Origin: Ruminococcus sp. AF41-9
GTDB lineage: Bacteria > Bacillota > Clostridia > Lachnospirales > Lachnospiraceae
Direction: 5' to 3'
Length of the DNA: 14,194 nt
Assembly: GCF_003477525.1 (NCBI RefSeq)
Contig: NZ_QUDO01000074.1
Location: 1-14,194, forward strand
Position 1 is the first letter of the stretch. The number at the start of each line of letters is the position of its first letter. A program made the translations under genes and the position numbers. The notes under the pieces are model-generated. The model saw only the letters and a list, made by a program, of their open reading frames with translations. It did not search any database and was not told the DNA's origin. Shown here in pieces: positions 5,985 to 13,870 of the stretch.

Positions 5985-6923
5985 ATGAAACGCAAAACAA
6001 TACCAACAGGAAAGCTCACAAGAATGGAATGGTTACAGCTTAGAAGAAAGGGAATCGGTGGTTCGGATGCTTCGGTTGTAATGGGAAAGAACCCTTATAG
6101 AAGTATTTTGCAGCTCTGGGAAGAAAAAACAGACAAACTTCCGGTAACAGACAGCGGAAATGAATATACCTACTGGGGCAACGTGATGGAACCGATTATC
6201 CGTAAGGAATTTATGAACCGTACCGGGATTAAAGTACGCCAGAAACATGCAATGATCTTCCATCCAGATTATCCGTACCTGTTTGCTGATGTGGACGGGA
6301 TTGCAACAGATGAACGTGGGGAGAAGTGCATCTTTGAGGCAAAAACGGCAAGCCAGTATAAGGAAGAACAATGGGAGAACGAGGTACCGGAAGAATATGT
6401 GTTGCAGGTGCAGCATTATCTGGCAGTATGTGGCATGAATAAAGCATATGTGGCAGCCCTGATTGGTGGAAATAAATTTGTATACCATGCTATTTACAGA
6501 GATGAAACAGTGATTACAGAGCTTATCCGGAAAGAAAGAGAGTTCTGGGAGCAGTATGTAATCACAGGCAAGGAGCCGCCAGCAGATGCTTCCGAAGCGA
6601 CTAAAGATTATCTCGATAAAAAATTCAGTGATACGGTGACGGATGCTTCTATCCAGTTACAGGACAGTATGAAGGAAATTTTATCCGAGTATCAGGAAGT
6701 TGATTCCAAGGTAAAAGAACTGGAAGAACAGAAAAAAGGACTGGCAAATCAGATCAAGGCAGCAATGGGAGAATATGAAGTCGGGGAGGTGGATGGAACT
6801 GTCGTTTCTTGGAAGAAGATCAGCAGAAAGTCTCTGGACAGCACAAAGCTGCGTAAGGAACTGCCGAAAGTTTTCGAATCGTATTGCAGCACTACTTCCT
6901 ATCGAAAACTGTCAATTGCGTAA
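5985..6923 (+). CDS. YqaJ/lambda-Exo family recombination nuclease
   Basis: A 312-aa PD-(D/E)XK exonuclease of the YqaJ viral recombinase family. In order: WLQLRRKGIGGSDAS (16-30, with the GGSD motif), YWGNVMEPIIRKEF with Glu69, LFADVDGI with Asp102 and Asp104, FEAKTA giving Glu118-x-Lys120, and YVLQVQHYLAV with the conserved glutamines (141, 143). These are the metal-binding and catalytic residues of the lambda exonuclease fold. A charged coiled coil (about 225-260) and a short C-terminal beta-rich tail follow. It should resect one strand of double-stranded DNA ends and hand the remaining strand to the annealing protein encoded 24 bases downstream. GGAGG (5971-5975) lies nine bases before the ATG. 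Confidence 0.9.
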   Translation: MKRKTIPTGKLTRMEWLQLRRKGIGGSDASVVMGKNPYRSILQLWEEKTDKLPVTDSGNEYTYWGNVMEPIIRKEFMNRTGIKVRQKHAMIFHPDYPYLFADVDGIATDERGEKCIFEAKTASQYKEEQWENEVPEEYVLQVQHYLAVCGMNKAYVAALIGGNKFVYHAIYRDETVITELIRKEREFWEQYVITGKEPPADASEATKDYLDKKFSDTVTDASIQLQDSMKEILSEYQEVDSKVKELEEQKKGLANQIKAAMGEYEVGEVDGTVVSWKKISRKSLDSTKLRKELPKVFESYCSTTSYRKLSIA

Positions 6924-6947
6924 GGAATACCGGAGGGAAAACAGATT

Positions 6948-7670
6948 ATGGCAGAGAAGAAAATCCGGAATCTAAATCCGGAAGAGATTGATTGCCGTGT
7001 CGGAGCCATTATGGAGCAGGGAATTTCTCTGCTCCTGTATAAAGATGCAAGGGTAGATCAGACGATATTAGATGAAGTCTTTGGAATCTATGGATGGCAG
7101 AGAAGGCACAATATAATCGGCAATGAACTGTATTGCATCCTGAGTATCTGGGATGATGAAAAACAACAGTGGGTAGAAAAAGAGGATGTAGGGATTGAAA
7201 GTGACTACCAGAAGGCTAAGGGAGCTGCTTCAGATTCGTTTAAGAGAGCCTGCTTTAATGTGGGAATTGGAAGGGAGCTGTATTCGGCTCCCTTCATTTA
7301 CATTCCACTGAATAAAGTTAGAATGGATGATAAAAACGGTAAGAAAGCTGTAAAAGACAGTTTTTCCGTAAAGTCTATTGAAACATCGACAGATAAGATT
7401 ATCACAGCTTTAGAGATCATAAATCAGAGAGGTGAGATTATCTATACCTATCGCTTAAATAGGAAGCAGGTACAACCTGTTCGTGAGGAAGAACCACAGG
7501 AACCTCTCTCGACAGAAGAAATACAGTTATTATACATGGAACTGGGAAGGACAGGGGTATCTGTACAGCAAATACTCAGCAGATATGGAATTACAGCTAT
7601 TCAGCAAATGGACCAGAAAACGTATAAAAAGGCGATCAGTGCCTTAAAGAGATCGAAAACAGCAGCATAA
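6948..7670 (+). CDS. Rad52-like single-strand annealing protein
   Basis: A 240-aa protein with the Rad52/Sak fold signature. KAKGAASDSFKRACFNVGIGRELY (89-112) corresponds to the conserved KGA-x-SDA-x-KRA-x-x-x-x-G helix, and FGIYGWQRRH (45-54) to the strand entering the annealing domain. YCILSIWDDEKQQWVEKEDVG gives the beta strands between them. A flexible EEEPQEP linker near 177 leads to a small C-terminal helical domain (STEEIQLLYMELGRTGVSVQQILSRYG) often found in phage annealases. Its job would be coating and annealing single strands, paired with the YqaJ-type exonuclease just upstream. GGAGGG (6932-6937) lies ten bases before the ATG. DUF1071/Erf-type annealase is the alternative name. 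Confidence 0.8.
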   Translation: MAEKKIRNLNPEEIDCRVGAIMEQGISLLLYKDARVDQTILDEVFGIYGWQRRHNIIGNELYCILSIWDDEKQQWVEKEDVGIESDYQKAKGAASDSFKRACFNVGIGRELYSAPFIYIPLNKVRMDDKNGKKAVKDSFSVKSIETSTDKIITALEIINQRGEIIYTYRLNRKQVQPVREEEPQEPLSTEEIQLLYMELGRTGVSVQQILSRYGITAIQQMDQKTYKKAISALKRSKTAA

Positions 7671-7696
7671 AAAGAAGGATTGGAGGAAAAAAGGAT

Positions 7697-8605
7697 ATGG
7701 ATTATCAGGGATTTGTGAAAAAGTTAATGAAAGCTATTACAGAGAAAACCGAATATAAGACGGAATTTCATGAAGCGGATGAAAAAATGAATATGTATAC
7801 TGTCTATGTGTATGTCAAAGAAAATGAAAGCAGCACAAGTATTATGCGATTATATGCTGAAGAATATTACAGTGCATGGAAAGATGGAGTAAAAATGGAT
7901 GCTCTTGTGAGGGAAGTTATGCAGGATGTAGAAGTATTCAAAAACATTAATCTTACAAAAAAGATGCAGGATTTTAAAGACTATGAAAAGATAAAGAGCA
8001 GGCTGATACTCCGCTTGATTAGCTGCGAAAGAAATAAGGAAGAACTGCAGGGGGCTTTTTACAGACAGGTAGATGATATCGCACTGGTATTATATATGAA
8101 AACTTTTGCGTCAGATGAAATGACTATGACAGTGAAAGTTCCGGCAATGTATGCAAATGGTTGGGAAATAAGTGAGGAAGATATTTTTCAGGTAGCATTA
8201 CAGAATACTGTCCGACTGATGCCGCCAAGAGCATACGATTTTCGCAAAATGATTTTTAATCCGGCATATGAGGGAGAGGATGTGTACGATCCAGACTATA
8301 TTCCAGACAGATCAGAGATGGGAAACTGCCTGAGTACCAAGACGAAAGCATATGGTGCAGTAGCAATTTTTTACCCGGATGTCGCAGATTTGTTCTGTCA
8401 GCTCATGAATACAGAAGAATTGTATTTAGCATTTACGAGTATTCATGAAGTGATGGTACATGATGCAAGAAGAATGGGCGATTCTAAAAATCTGCAGGAA
8501 GTATTGAAAAACACTATTGCAGAAGCAACTTCAGAAAGTGACTTTTTGACGGAGCATATTTATCATTATGATATGAAAAAAGAAAAAATTGAAATGTTGC
8601 AGTAA
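7697..8605 (+). CDS. DUF5688 family protein, copy 1
   Basis: A 302-aa protein of the DUF5688 type, which is frequent in Lachnospiraceae mobile elements. The N-terminal half is charged and helical, with FKDYEKIKSRLILRLIS near 95-111. The strongest conservation with the second copy is the C-terminal half: MPPRAYDF, VYDPDYIPDRSEMGNCLST, GAVAIFYPDV, LYLAFTSIHEVMVHDA and LTEHIYHYD. The His-Glu of SIHEVMVH and the MGNCLST cysteine are fully shared, so they may be functional. No catalytic class can be assigned. GGAGG (7682-7686) lies ten bases upstream of the ATG. It follows the annealase by 26 bases and is closed by an intrinsic terminator. Confidence 0.75.
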   Translation: MDYQGFVKKLMKAITEKTEYKTEFHEADEKMNMYTVYVYVKENESSTSIMRLYAEEYYSAWKDGVKMDALVREVMQDVEVFKNINLTKKMQDFKDYEKIKSRLILRLISCERNKEELQGAFYRQVDDIALVLYMKTFASDEMTMTVKVPAMYANGWEISEEDIFQVALQNTVRLMPPRAYDFRKMIFNPAYEGEDVYDPDYIPDRSEMGNCLSTKTKAYGAVAIFYPDVADLFCQLMNTEELYLAFTSIHEVMVHDARRMGDSKNLQEVLKNTIAEATSESDFLTEHIYHYDMKKEKIEMLQ

Positions 8606-8639
8606 AAGAACGGAAATTTACTGGAAAACAGAAAGTCAG

Positions 8640-8667
8640 GAGACAGGAAATGCCTGTCTCTTTTTTT
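8640..8667 (+). terminator. intrinsic terminator between the two DUF5688 genes
   Basis: A perfect 8-bp GC-containing stem, GAGACAGG (8640-8647) with CCTGTCTC (8653-8660), a five-base loop and seven T residues. Only 23 bases separate it from the next start codon, too few for a promoter, so the second paralogue and the SSB gene depend on read-through or on a promoter upstream. Confidence 0.9.
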
Positions 8668-8690
8668 AGAAAGATGGGAGAAAGAACATT

Positions 8691-9614
8691 ATGAATTATA
8701 CAGAGTTTGTAGAGAAGTTGATGAAAATGATTACAGAAGAAACAGGATATAAGGCTATGTTTTTTGAAGCAACACCAAAGCAGACAGAAGATAAAATTCT
8801 GATCTGCGCAGGAGAATGTGGTTCTCACAGCTTTATCATGGGAATCTCTGCGAAGGAATGCTATTTTGCATGGGAGGAAGGAAAAACTACGATGGAAGAA
8901 ATTGTCCAGGGACTTAAAGACAGCGATGCTATTTTTGATAAAAAAGAAGTTGAAGATACTCTGAAGAATATGGAGGATTATGAAAAAATCAAAAACTTCC
9001 TGTTTATCAGACCACTTAACTATAACAACCATCAGGCAGAACTGGAGGATTGCCTTTACAGAAGAATCGGAGAAATTGCATTGGTCGTATATGTAAAGAT
9101 TTTCGATGAAGATAACATGATGACAAGTTTCAAGCTGCCAGTGGAATATGCAAAAAGGTGGAATATGGAAGAACAGAATGTCTTTCAGAAGGTTATGGAA
9201 AACACAGCCCATATGATGCCGCCCAGAGTATACTCCCTGCTTGATATGATTATTAATCCGAATTGTGATGGAACAGATATCTACGACCCGAATTTCAAAC
9301 CGTCAAAATCTGAAATGGGTAACTGCTTCAGTACAACTGTAAAAACAAATGGTGCGGCAGCTATCTTTTATCCGGGAGCAGCCAGACGTATGAGTGATCT
9401 TATGGGACAGCAGGACCTGTATCTGGTTTTTACAAGCATCCATGAAGTGATGGTTCATTATGCACCTGTCGTAGAACCGAAAAATCTGGAATTTGTGTTA
9501 AAGGATACTATTGAGAATGCAACACCGGAGGGCGATATGCTTACCAGACATATTTATCACTATAGCAGAGAAGATAATGAAATCAGAATGTTGCCATTGT
9601 CCAGTGAAGAATAA
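8691..9614 (+). CDS. DUF5688 family protein, copy 2
   Basis: A 307-aa paralogue of the preceding gene, collinear over its whole length (YTEFVEKLMKMITEETGYK at the start, IHEVMVHY and RHIYHYS near the end). By eye the N-terminal halves have diverged far more than the C-terminal halves, where MPPR, YDP, SEMGNC-x-ST, AIFYP, LYL-x-FTSIHEVMVH and HIYHY are kept. This points to an old tandem duplication with a conserved C-terminal functional part. GGGAG (8676-8680) lies ten bases before the ATG. The gene lies after an intrinsic terminator, so it may be expressed less than copy 1. Confidence 0.75.
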   Translation: MNYTEFVEKLMKMITEETGYKAMFFEATPKQTEDKILICAGECGSHSFIMGISAKECYFAWEEGKTTMEEIVQGLKDSDAIFDKKEVEDTLKNMEDYEKIKNFLFIRPLNYNNHQAELEDCLYRRIGEIALVVYVKIFDEDNMMTSFKLPVEYAKRWNMEEQNVFQKVMENTAHMMPPRVYSLLDMIINPNCDGTDIYDPNFKPSKSEMGNCFSTTVKTNGAAAIFYPGAARRMSDLMGQQDLYLVFTSIHEVMVHYAPVVEPKNLEFVLKDTIENATPEGDMLTRHIYHYSREDNEIRMLPLSSEE

Positions 9615-9654
9615 GAAATGTAGTATTTCAAAGAAAATTTTGGAGGAATTTGTA

Positions 9655-10278
9655 ATGGACTACAGAGAAAATGAAAATAATAAAGTGATGTTGCAGGGAA
9701 AAATTACCATGCCATTTTCACTTCATGTTACATATGAGGAGGAATCTTTTTATAGAACGGAGCTGGAAGTGGAACGTCTCAGTGGTCGAACTGATACGAT
9801 CAAACTTCTGGTGTCTGAAAAGCTGGTGAATGTGAAAGAGGACTGTACGGGACGTTTTGTGAGAGTCAATGCTCAGTTTCGTTCGTGTAATCAACACGAA
9901 GGAAACAAAATACATCTGATTCTTCACGCATTTGTCAGAGAATGGTATTTTATGGATTCTGAAAAGGGAGTATCAGGAGAAAATGAGATTACACTAAATG
10001 GGTTTTTATGTAAGCCGCCGGTTTATCGCCGCACTCCACTGGGACGACAGATTACAGATCTCTTGCTGGCAGTTAATCGGGCGTATGGAAAAACTGACTA
10101 TATTCCGTGTGTTGCATGGGGAAGAAATGCAAAGGTATCAGCAGGTTTCAAGGTGGGGGACCAGATTCAGGTATCTGGCAGGATACAAAGACGGGAGTAT
10201 GATAAGAAAACTGCGGATGGAGTGGTAAAAAAAATTGCCTATGAGGTGTCTATTTCAAAATTGAATCTTGTAGAATGA
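9655..10278 (+). CDS. ssb: single-stranded DNA-binding protein with two OB folds
   Basis: A 207-aa protein with an N-terminal OB-like region (about 8-97, VMLQGKITMP to IHLILHAFVREWYF) and a second, clearer OB fold (109-205). The second has ENEITLNGFLCKPPVYRRTPLGRQITDLLLAVNR, DYIPCVAWGRNAK, and GDQIQVSGRIQRREY, typical of the clostridial SSB-like family in mobile elements. It lacks the acidic DDIPF-type tail of housekeeping SSB, so it may not recruit the same partners. I chose the ATG at 9655 because GGAGG (9642-9646) sits eight bases upstream; longer in-frame starts overlap the previous gene. It completes an exonuclease, annealase and SSB recombination set. Confidence 0.82.
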   Translation: MDYRENENNKVMLQGKITMPFSLHVTYEEESFYRTELEVERLSGRTDTIKLLVSEKLVNVKEDCTGRFVRVNAQFRSCNQHEGNKIHLILHAFVREWYFMDSEKGVSGENEITLNGFLCKPPVYRRTPLGRQITDLLLAVNRAYGKTDYIPCVAWGRNAKVSAGFKVGDQIQVSGRIQRREYDKKTADGVVKKIAYEVSISKLNLVE

Positions 10279-10287
10279 GACTTGGAA

Positions 10288-10335
10288 GATGTATCTACAG
10301 CATAGGGATTGATTTTCCTATGCTGTAGATACATC
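10288..10335. repeat. perfect 19-bp inverted repeat (long hairpin) between SSB and recombinase genes
   Basis: GATGTATCTACAGCATAGG (10288-10306) is the exact reverse complement of 10317-10335, around a 10-base loop. No T-run follows directly (the next bases are AACATGTACAG), so it is not a typical intrinsic terminator. It may be a recombinase or replication-protein site, or a transcript-stabilising hairpin at the end of the operon. Confidence 0.85.
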
Positions 10336-10382
10336 AACATGTACAGTTTTTCATTTCATAAAAAAGAGGAAAAATAAAAGAA

Positions 10383-10981
10383 ATGGTATATGGATACGCA
10401 AGGGTCAGCAGTACAGAACAGAATCTGGACAGACAGATTCTGGCATTACGGGAATATGTTCCGGAAGGAAATATTGTTGTTGATAAAGCAAGCGGCAAGG
10501 ATACTGAACGTGAAGGATATCGTGCATTAAAAGGAAGGCTTGGATTACGCGAAGGTGATACCTTATATGTGACTTCTCTTGATCGTCTTTCAAGAAATAA
10601 AGAAGATATTAAGAAGGAACTTCAGTGGTTTAAAGAACGAAAAATCAGATTAAAAATCCTCGATCTGCCTACGTCACTGGTAGAAGTTCCAGAAGGACAG
10701 CAGTGGATTCTGGAAATGATACAGAATGTATTGATAGAGGTTTTATCAAGCATTGCAGAACAGGAAAGACTGACGATAAAAAAGAGACAGAGAGAGGGAA
10801 TTGAAGCTGCGAAAAAACTGGGAAAACACTTAGGTAGACCTCGCTTAAAGGTACCAGACAATTTTAATGAAGTTATATGTCGTGGAAAAAAGGAGAGATC
10901 ACAGCAAAAAAAGCGATGGAAATATTGAATATGAAAAGCTCCAGTTTCTATCGGAAGGTGCAGGAATTTGAGAATCAATAA
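10383..10981 (+). pseudogene. small serine recombinase (resolvase/invertase type), frameshifted before its HTH
   Basis: The N-terminal catalytic domain is intact: YARVSS with nucleophile Ser9, VVDKASGKDTEREGY, and SLDRLSRN (65-72) with the conserved arginines. The long E helix (LSSIAEQERLTIKKRQREGIEAAKKLG) and the HLGRPR linker follow. The frame ends at 10928, but from about 10877 the -1 frame continues the family pattern to a TAA at 10979-10981: MSWKKGEITAKKAMEILNMK and then SSSFYRKVQEFENQ, the Hin-like DNA-binding helix-turn-helix. An extra AT at 10875-10878 or a one-base loss would explain it. A canonical A AAA AAG slippery heptamer (10886-10892, in phase) lies just after the break, and -1 slippage there would restore a 199-aa protein. 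The weak GAGG site (10366-10369) is 13 bases upstream. Without the HTH it should not bind DNA specifically. Confidence 0.8.
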
Positions 10982-11032
10982 CCCAAAATCTCTGTCATTT
11001 TTGACACATGTTTCAAAAGAAAAAAAGTACTT

Positions 11033-11076
11033 TTTGGCACACCAGAATCCATGCGAGAGGTGGTATGCCAAAAGGT
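11033..11076. repeat. imperfect inverted repeat TTTTGGCA / TGCCAAAA
   Basis: TTTTGGCA (starting near 11032) pairs with TGCCAAAA (near 11066-11073). Just inside, CACC can pair with GGTG across a three-base bulge. It lies upstream of the nic-like sequence and has no T-run, so it could be part of an origin of transfer or of recombinase sites. Coordinates of the arms are good to about two bases. Confidence 0.5.
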
Positions 11077-11080
11077 AGAG

Positions 11081-11120
11081 GTTATGACATAACGTGATGT
11101 GTAGAAGCAAGTGTGCCCAG
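11081..11120 (+). other. possible origin-of-transfer nic region (IncQ/pSK41-like)
   Basis: GTTATGACATAAC (11081-11093) is a palindrome with a one-base centre. AAGTGTGCCC (11110-11119) follows 16 bases later and differs by one base from the AAGTGCGCCC nic sequence of IncQ and pSK41/pGO1-type origins, which are cut between G and C. Those origins also have an inverted repeat just upstream, though closer to nic. The noncoding, repeat-rich setting fits, but no relaxase gene is in the window. This is a resemblance, not proof. Confidence 0.4.
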
Positions 11121-11150
11121 AAATTAGAAAATAAAAAATAGAAAAAGAAC

Positions 11151-11177
11151 AAAAAGCAGGAAAAAACCTGCTTTTTT
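11151..11177. terminator. bidirectional intrinsic terminator between recombinase and STAND gene
   Basis: AAAAAGCAGG (11151-11160) pairs perfectly with CCTGCTTTTT (11167-11176) around AAAAAA, with A-runs on the left and T-runs on the right, so it can stop transcription from both sides. It lies between two convergent genes. Confidence 0.9.
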
Positions 11178-11231
11178 GATGAAAAATTTTAAAAAGTTTC
11201 TAAAAAACTGGGCACAATCAGCAACGAGATG

Positions 11232-13814
11232 CTATTTAAGTGTTCTGGTTTTATATGATAAATCCATTAATTTTAAAAGCTCACGACAGTCATTAAGTGC
11301 GGTCAAGGCTGACTTATATTCTTCTTCAGATGGGGAAATATGCTTGGTAAGCAGATTCTCAAAACGATTTAATGCGTCATGAATTTTAAGCAAAGTATTA
11401 GGATTGTATGCAACATAGTTAGTGGGAATATCCAACATTTTCAGATAGAAACTGGTAACAGTAAAAAGGAACTGGATATTCTGACTACTGCATATTTTAT
11501 CTTTCCATTCCAGATATAATTCATTATAAGTATGAGAAAAATTGATGTATGTATCTGCAGATGGAACTAAGTGACAATATACAAAGGGATGATAACTTTG
11601 CATTAGTATATGGAAGAAACGTTGCAGGTCAGCTTTAAATTTTAAGTCATAGGATGCCACAGGACTTCCCTTTAGTACGTGATAGTATTCTTCACCGAAT
11701 TTTATGTAATGCATTTTGTATTCTGGATAAAATACAGCTGAGAGATAGTGATAAATCATATTCACATAACAAGTGGTTGTTTCCGGTAAAGAGTTCTGGG
11801 AAGAACATTTTACCACTTGAGTAAGTGTTGCTATATAAGAAGAGCATACTTTATCCAGAGGAATACTATAGGCAAGATGTGATTTAATATCTTTATAAAT
11901 CTGCATAATGAATCGGTCAAATGTAATCATAAATATATTAGAAACCTGTTTTCCTATGTTAAAAAAATTTATAGGATTTTTAAGATTAACCCAATCAGGG
12001 AATTGGTCAAAGTTAGAAAGTTGTTTATCTATACTTTCTACAATGTGATCTTTATCACCACCAAATGCACAATAGAGTGAGAGTTCAACAGAGTCTTTTG
12101 ACGCTGCCTGTATTGGTGTAAGCTTTTTACTTATTTCATTATTATAATTCGATGTAATATATAATTCCTTGGTTAAGTCATCTGAAAATTTTTTGTGTCC
12201 GAGGCTGGAATAGTATAAGACTGCATCTGAAAGAAAGCTGTTCCATGAATCAATGCGAATTTGATCGTTTTGAGATGGACGTGACTTTAACTTGATAGTA
12301 TCATGTTGAAAATAAAAAAGGGAGTTATAAATAGTGCAATATACTAAATCGAAATTTTCAGCAGAGACTTTGGTAATCATGGATTGATATATAACTTTAC
12401 GGAATTTTTCTTCATAATCTAAAAAAGTGAGTGGGTATTTGTTGAGTATAGTTTCAGCAAGTATGGTTGGCATAGATATTATTGCCCGTTCCTTATCGTT
12501 AAACTGAAGAAGTCCGTATTCTATTGCGGTATGTATAGTTTTAAAATCAACAATTGTTTTTAAATATGCCATAGGAATTGAATATCTCGTCCATAATGCC
12601 AGCTCGGATAAATTACTGTTCATAAACCACTCTGGGAAATCTGACAGCATTCTTTGTAATATTGCAGTTATATACACTCCGGTTTTATCTGTAGATTTGT
12701 AAGAACTATGTGTTTTCGGAAGATTTTTCTCATGCCAAATCCATGTCTTGGAATCTAAAAGAGCTGCTTTTAAACTTCGCCTTTTATTTGAATCAGATTT
12801 TTTCAGCATTTTAGCAATTAAAGAGATTGCCAAAGGATTGTAGCTGACTCTGGAGCAAAGAGTTCTGAAGTCGTCATCAGAAAAAAGTTTGCTCTTAGGA
12901 AGCAGTTTACTAAATATTCTTTTCAGAACAAGTTCATCATATTTGGCAAGCTGTACTGAAACTCTGGAGTTATCTATTGGAGTACGCGTGATAATAATAT
13001 ATTTAATTTTTGTAGGTTCTAAATACTGACTAATAAAGTCAAAATCTTCCTTTTGTAAGAAAGGACAGTTAATAATTACGATAGCAGGTGTGGTCTTCTG
13101 TTTTAGAAGGTCACACTTTTGGCTTAAATCAGTAAGTTCGTTTCCCAAAAAGGTGAAAGATTTAGAGAATGCTGCCTTTAGTGAAGAATCCGATGAAGTT
13201 ACATCTAACCATGCTATATTGTATGGAAGATAGCTGCGATGGGATAGAGCATAATCAAGATAATGACGTACCAGTTGCTTTTTTCCCGTGCCAGGGAAAC
13301 CGCTTACAAACACGATATTTGATCCTTTTAGGCTATCACGTAATTCCGTATTCTTATCAGACCAAGGAACATAGTAATCAATAGTCGTTTGTGTATATTT
13401 AGGAAATATAGCAGTATCAGCAGTGCCGAAAAAATGTAAACGTATCAAAGCCTTGATTTGATCGCTAAAGTCGTTCAAAGAAGAACGGGGAAAATATTTG
13501 GTATATAACGCGGAAATGTTTGCAACTAGCCTTTCAGATTCAGAGGTAGTTAGATCTCTGTCAAGACCATAAAAATAACTAAGCCTAGAGAGACTCCAGT
13601 CATCAGAAGCTGCAAGATAATTTAAAATAGTTTGAGAAGGAATTCTTTTGCTATTGGATATATCCTGTAGCATGGTTTCAGATAATGGATGGGATTCAGT
13701 TTCTTCTAATTTGTTGCCGAGTAGGTAGTTTACACTGTCGATTACAGAAATACTATAGTTCGCAGATTGTTTTAAAATTAATACAATTTTTTTGAAGATG
13801 TTTTCATCAGTCAT
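11232..13814 (-). CDS. STAND/NB-ARC-type ATPase with helical C-terminal sensor region
   Basis: An 860-aa protein encoded alone on the minus strand. Residues 1-125 are helical, with an HTH-like stretch (LSETMLQDISNSKRIPSQTILNYLAASDDW, 44-73) and no known effector domain such as TIR, nuclease or protease. The ATPase core has a P-loop GFPGTGKK (172-179). Its Walker B-like strand AIVIIN (244-249) carries Asn where Asp is usual. Sensor IIITR is at 273-277, and NPLAI at 326-330 corresponds to the GLPLA motif of NB-ARC proteins. A winged helix follows (about 400-460). Residues 460-860 are helix-rich and TPR-like in look, with no family I recognise. AAGGAG lies eight bases before the ATG (positions 13823-13828). 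There are no membrane segments. The layout fits NLR-like antiphage proteins or HTH-STAND transcription regulators; the sequence does not decide. The AT-rich composition and isolated convergent position suggest cargo. Confidence 0.78.
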   Translation of the reverse strand: MTDENIFKKIVLILKQSANYSISVIDSVNYLLGNKLEETESHPLSETMLQDISNSKRIPSQTILNYLAASDDWSLSRLSYFYGLDRDLTTSESERLVANISALYTKYFPRSSLNDFSDQIKALIRLHFFGTADTAIFPKYTQTTIDYYVPWSDKNTELRDSLKGSNIVFVSGFPGTGKKQLVRHYLDYALSHRSYLPYNIAWLDVTSSDSSLKAAFSKSFTFLGNELTDLSQKCDLLKQKTTPAIVIINCPFLQKEDFDFISQYLEPTKIKYIIITRTPIDNSRVSVQLAKYDELVLKRIFSKLLPKSKLFSDDDFRTLCSRVSYNPLAISLIAKMLKKSDSNKRRSLKAALLDSKTWIWHEKNLPKTHSSYKSTDKTGVYITAILQRMLSDFPEWFMNSNLSELALWTRYSIPMAYLKTIVDFKTIHTAIEYGLLQFNDKERAIISMPTILAETILNKYPLTFLDYEEKFRKVIYQSMITKVSAENFDLVYCTIYNSLFYFQHDTIKLKSRPSQNDQIRIDSWNSFLSDAVLYYSSLGHKKFSDDLTKELYITSNYNNEISKKLTPIQAASKDSVELSLYCAFGGDKDHIVESIDKQLSNFDQFPDWVNLKNPINFFNIGKQVSNIFMITFDRFIMQIYKDIKSHLAYSIPLDKVCSSYIATLTQVVKCSSQNSLPETTTCYVNMIYHYLSAVFYPEYKMHYIKFGEEYYHVLKGSPVASYDLKFKADLQRFFHILMQSYHPFVYCHLVPSADTYINFSHTYNELYLEWKDKICSSQNIQFLFTVTSFYLKMLDIPTNYVAYNPNTLLKIHDALNRFENLLTKHISPSEEEYKSALTALNDCRELLKLMDLSYKTRTLK

Positions 13815-13870
13815 GGTGTTTGCTCCTTTGGAAAATGCTTGAAAACACTGAGGAAAAATGGCTACAGGGT

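Noticed and set aside
8514..9212. Minus-strand open frame of 232 codons opposite the DUF5688 genes.
   Set aside because: Cys/Phe/His-rich low-likelihood protein antisense to two conserved paralogues; a shadow frame.
10622..11152. Minus-strand open frame antisense to the serine recombinase, running into the noncoding stretch.
   Set aside because: Composition is typical of an antisense shadow, and it crosses the hairpins and the nic-like region; no ribosome site.
11176..11382. Plus-strand 68-codon frame beginning inside the terminator T-run.
   Set aside because: It has no ribosome site and most of it is antisense to the STAND gene end.
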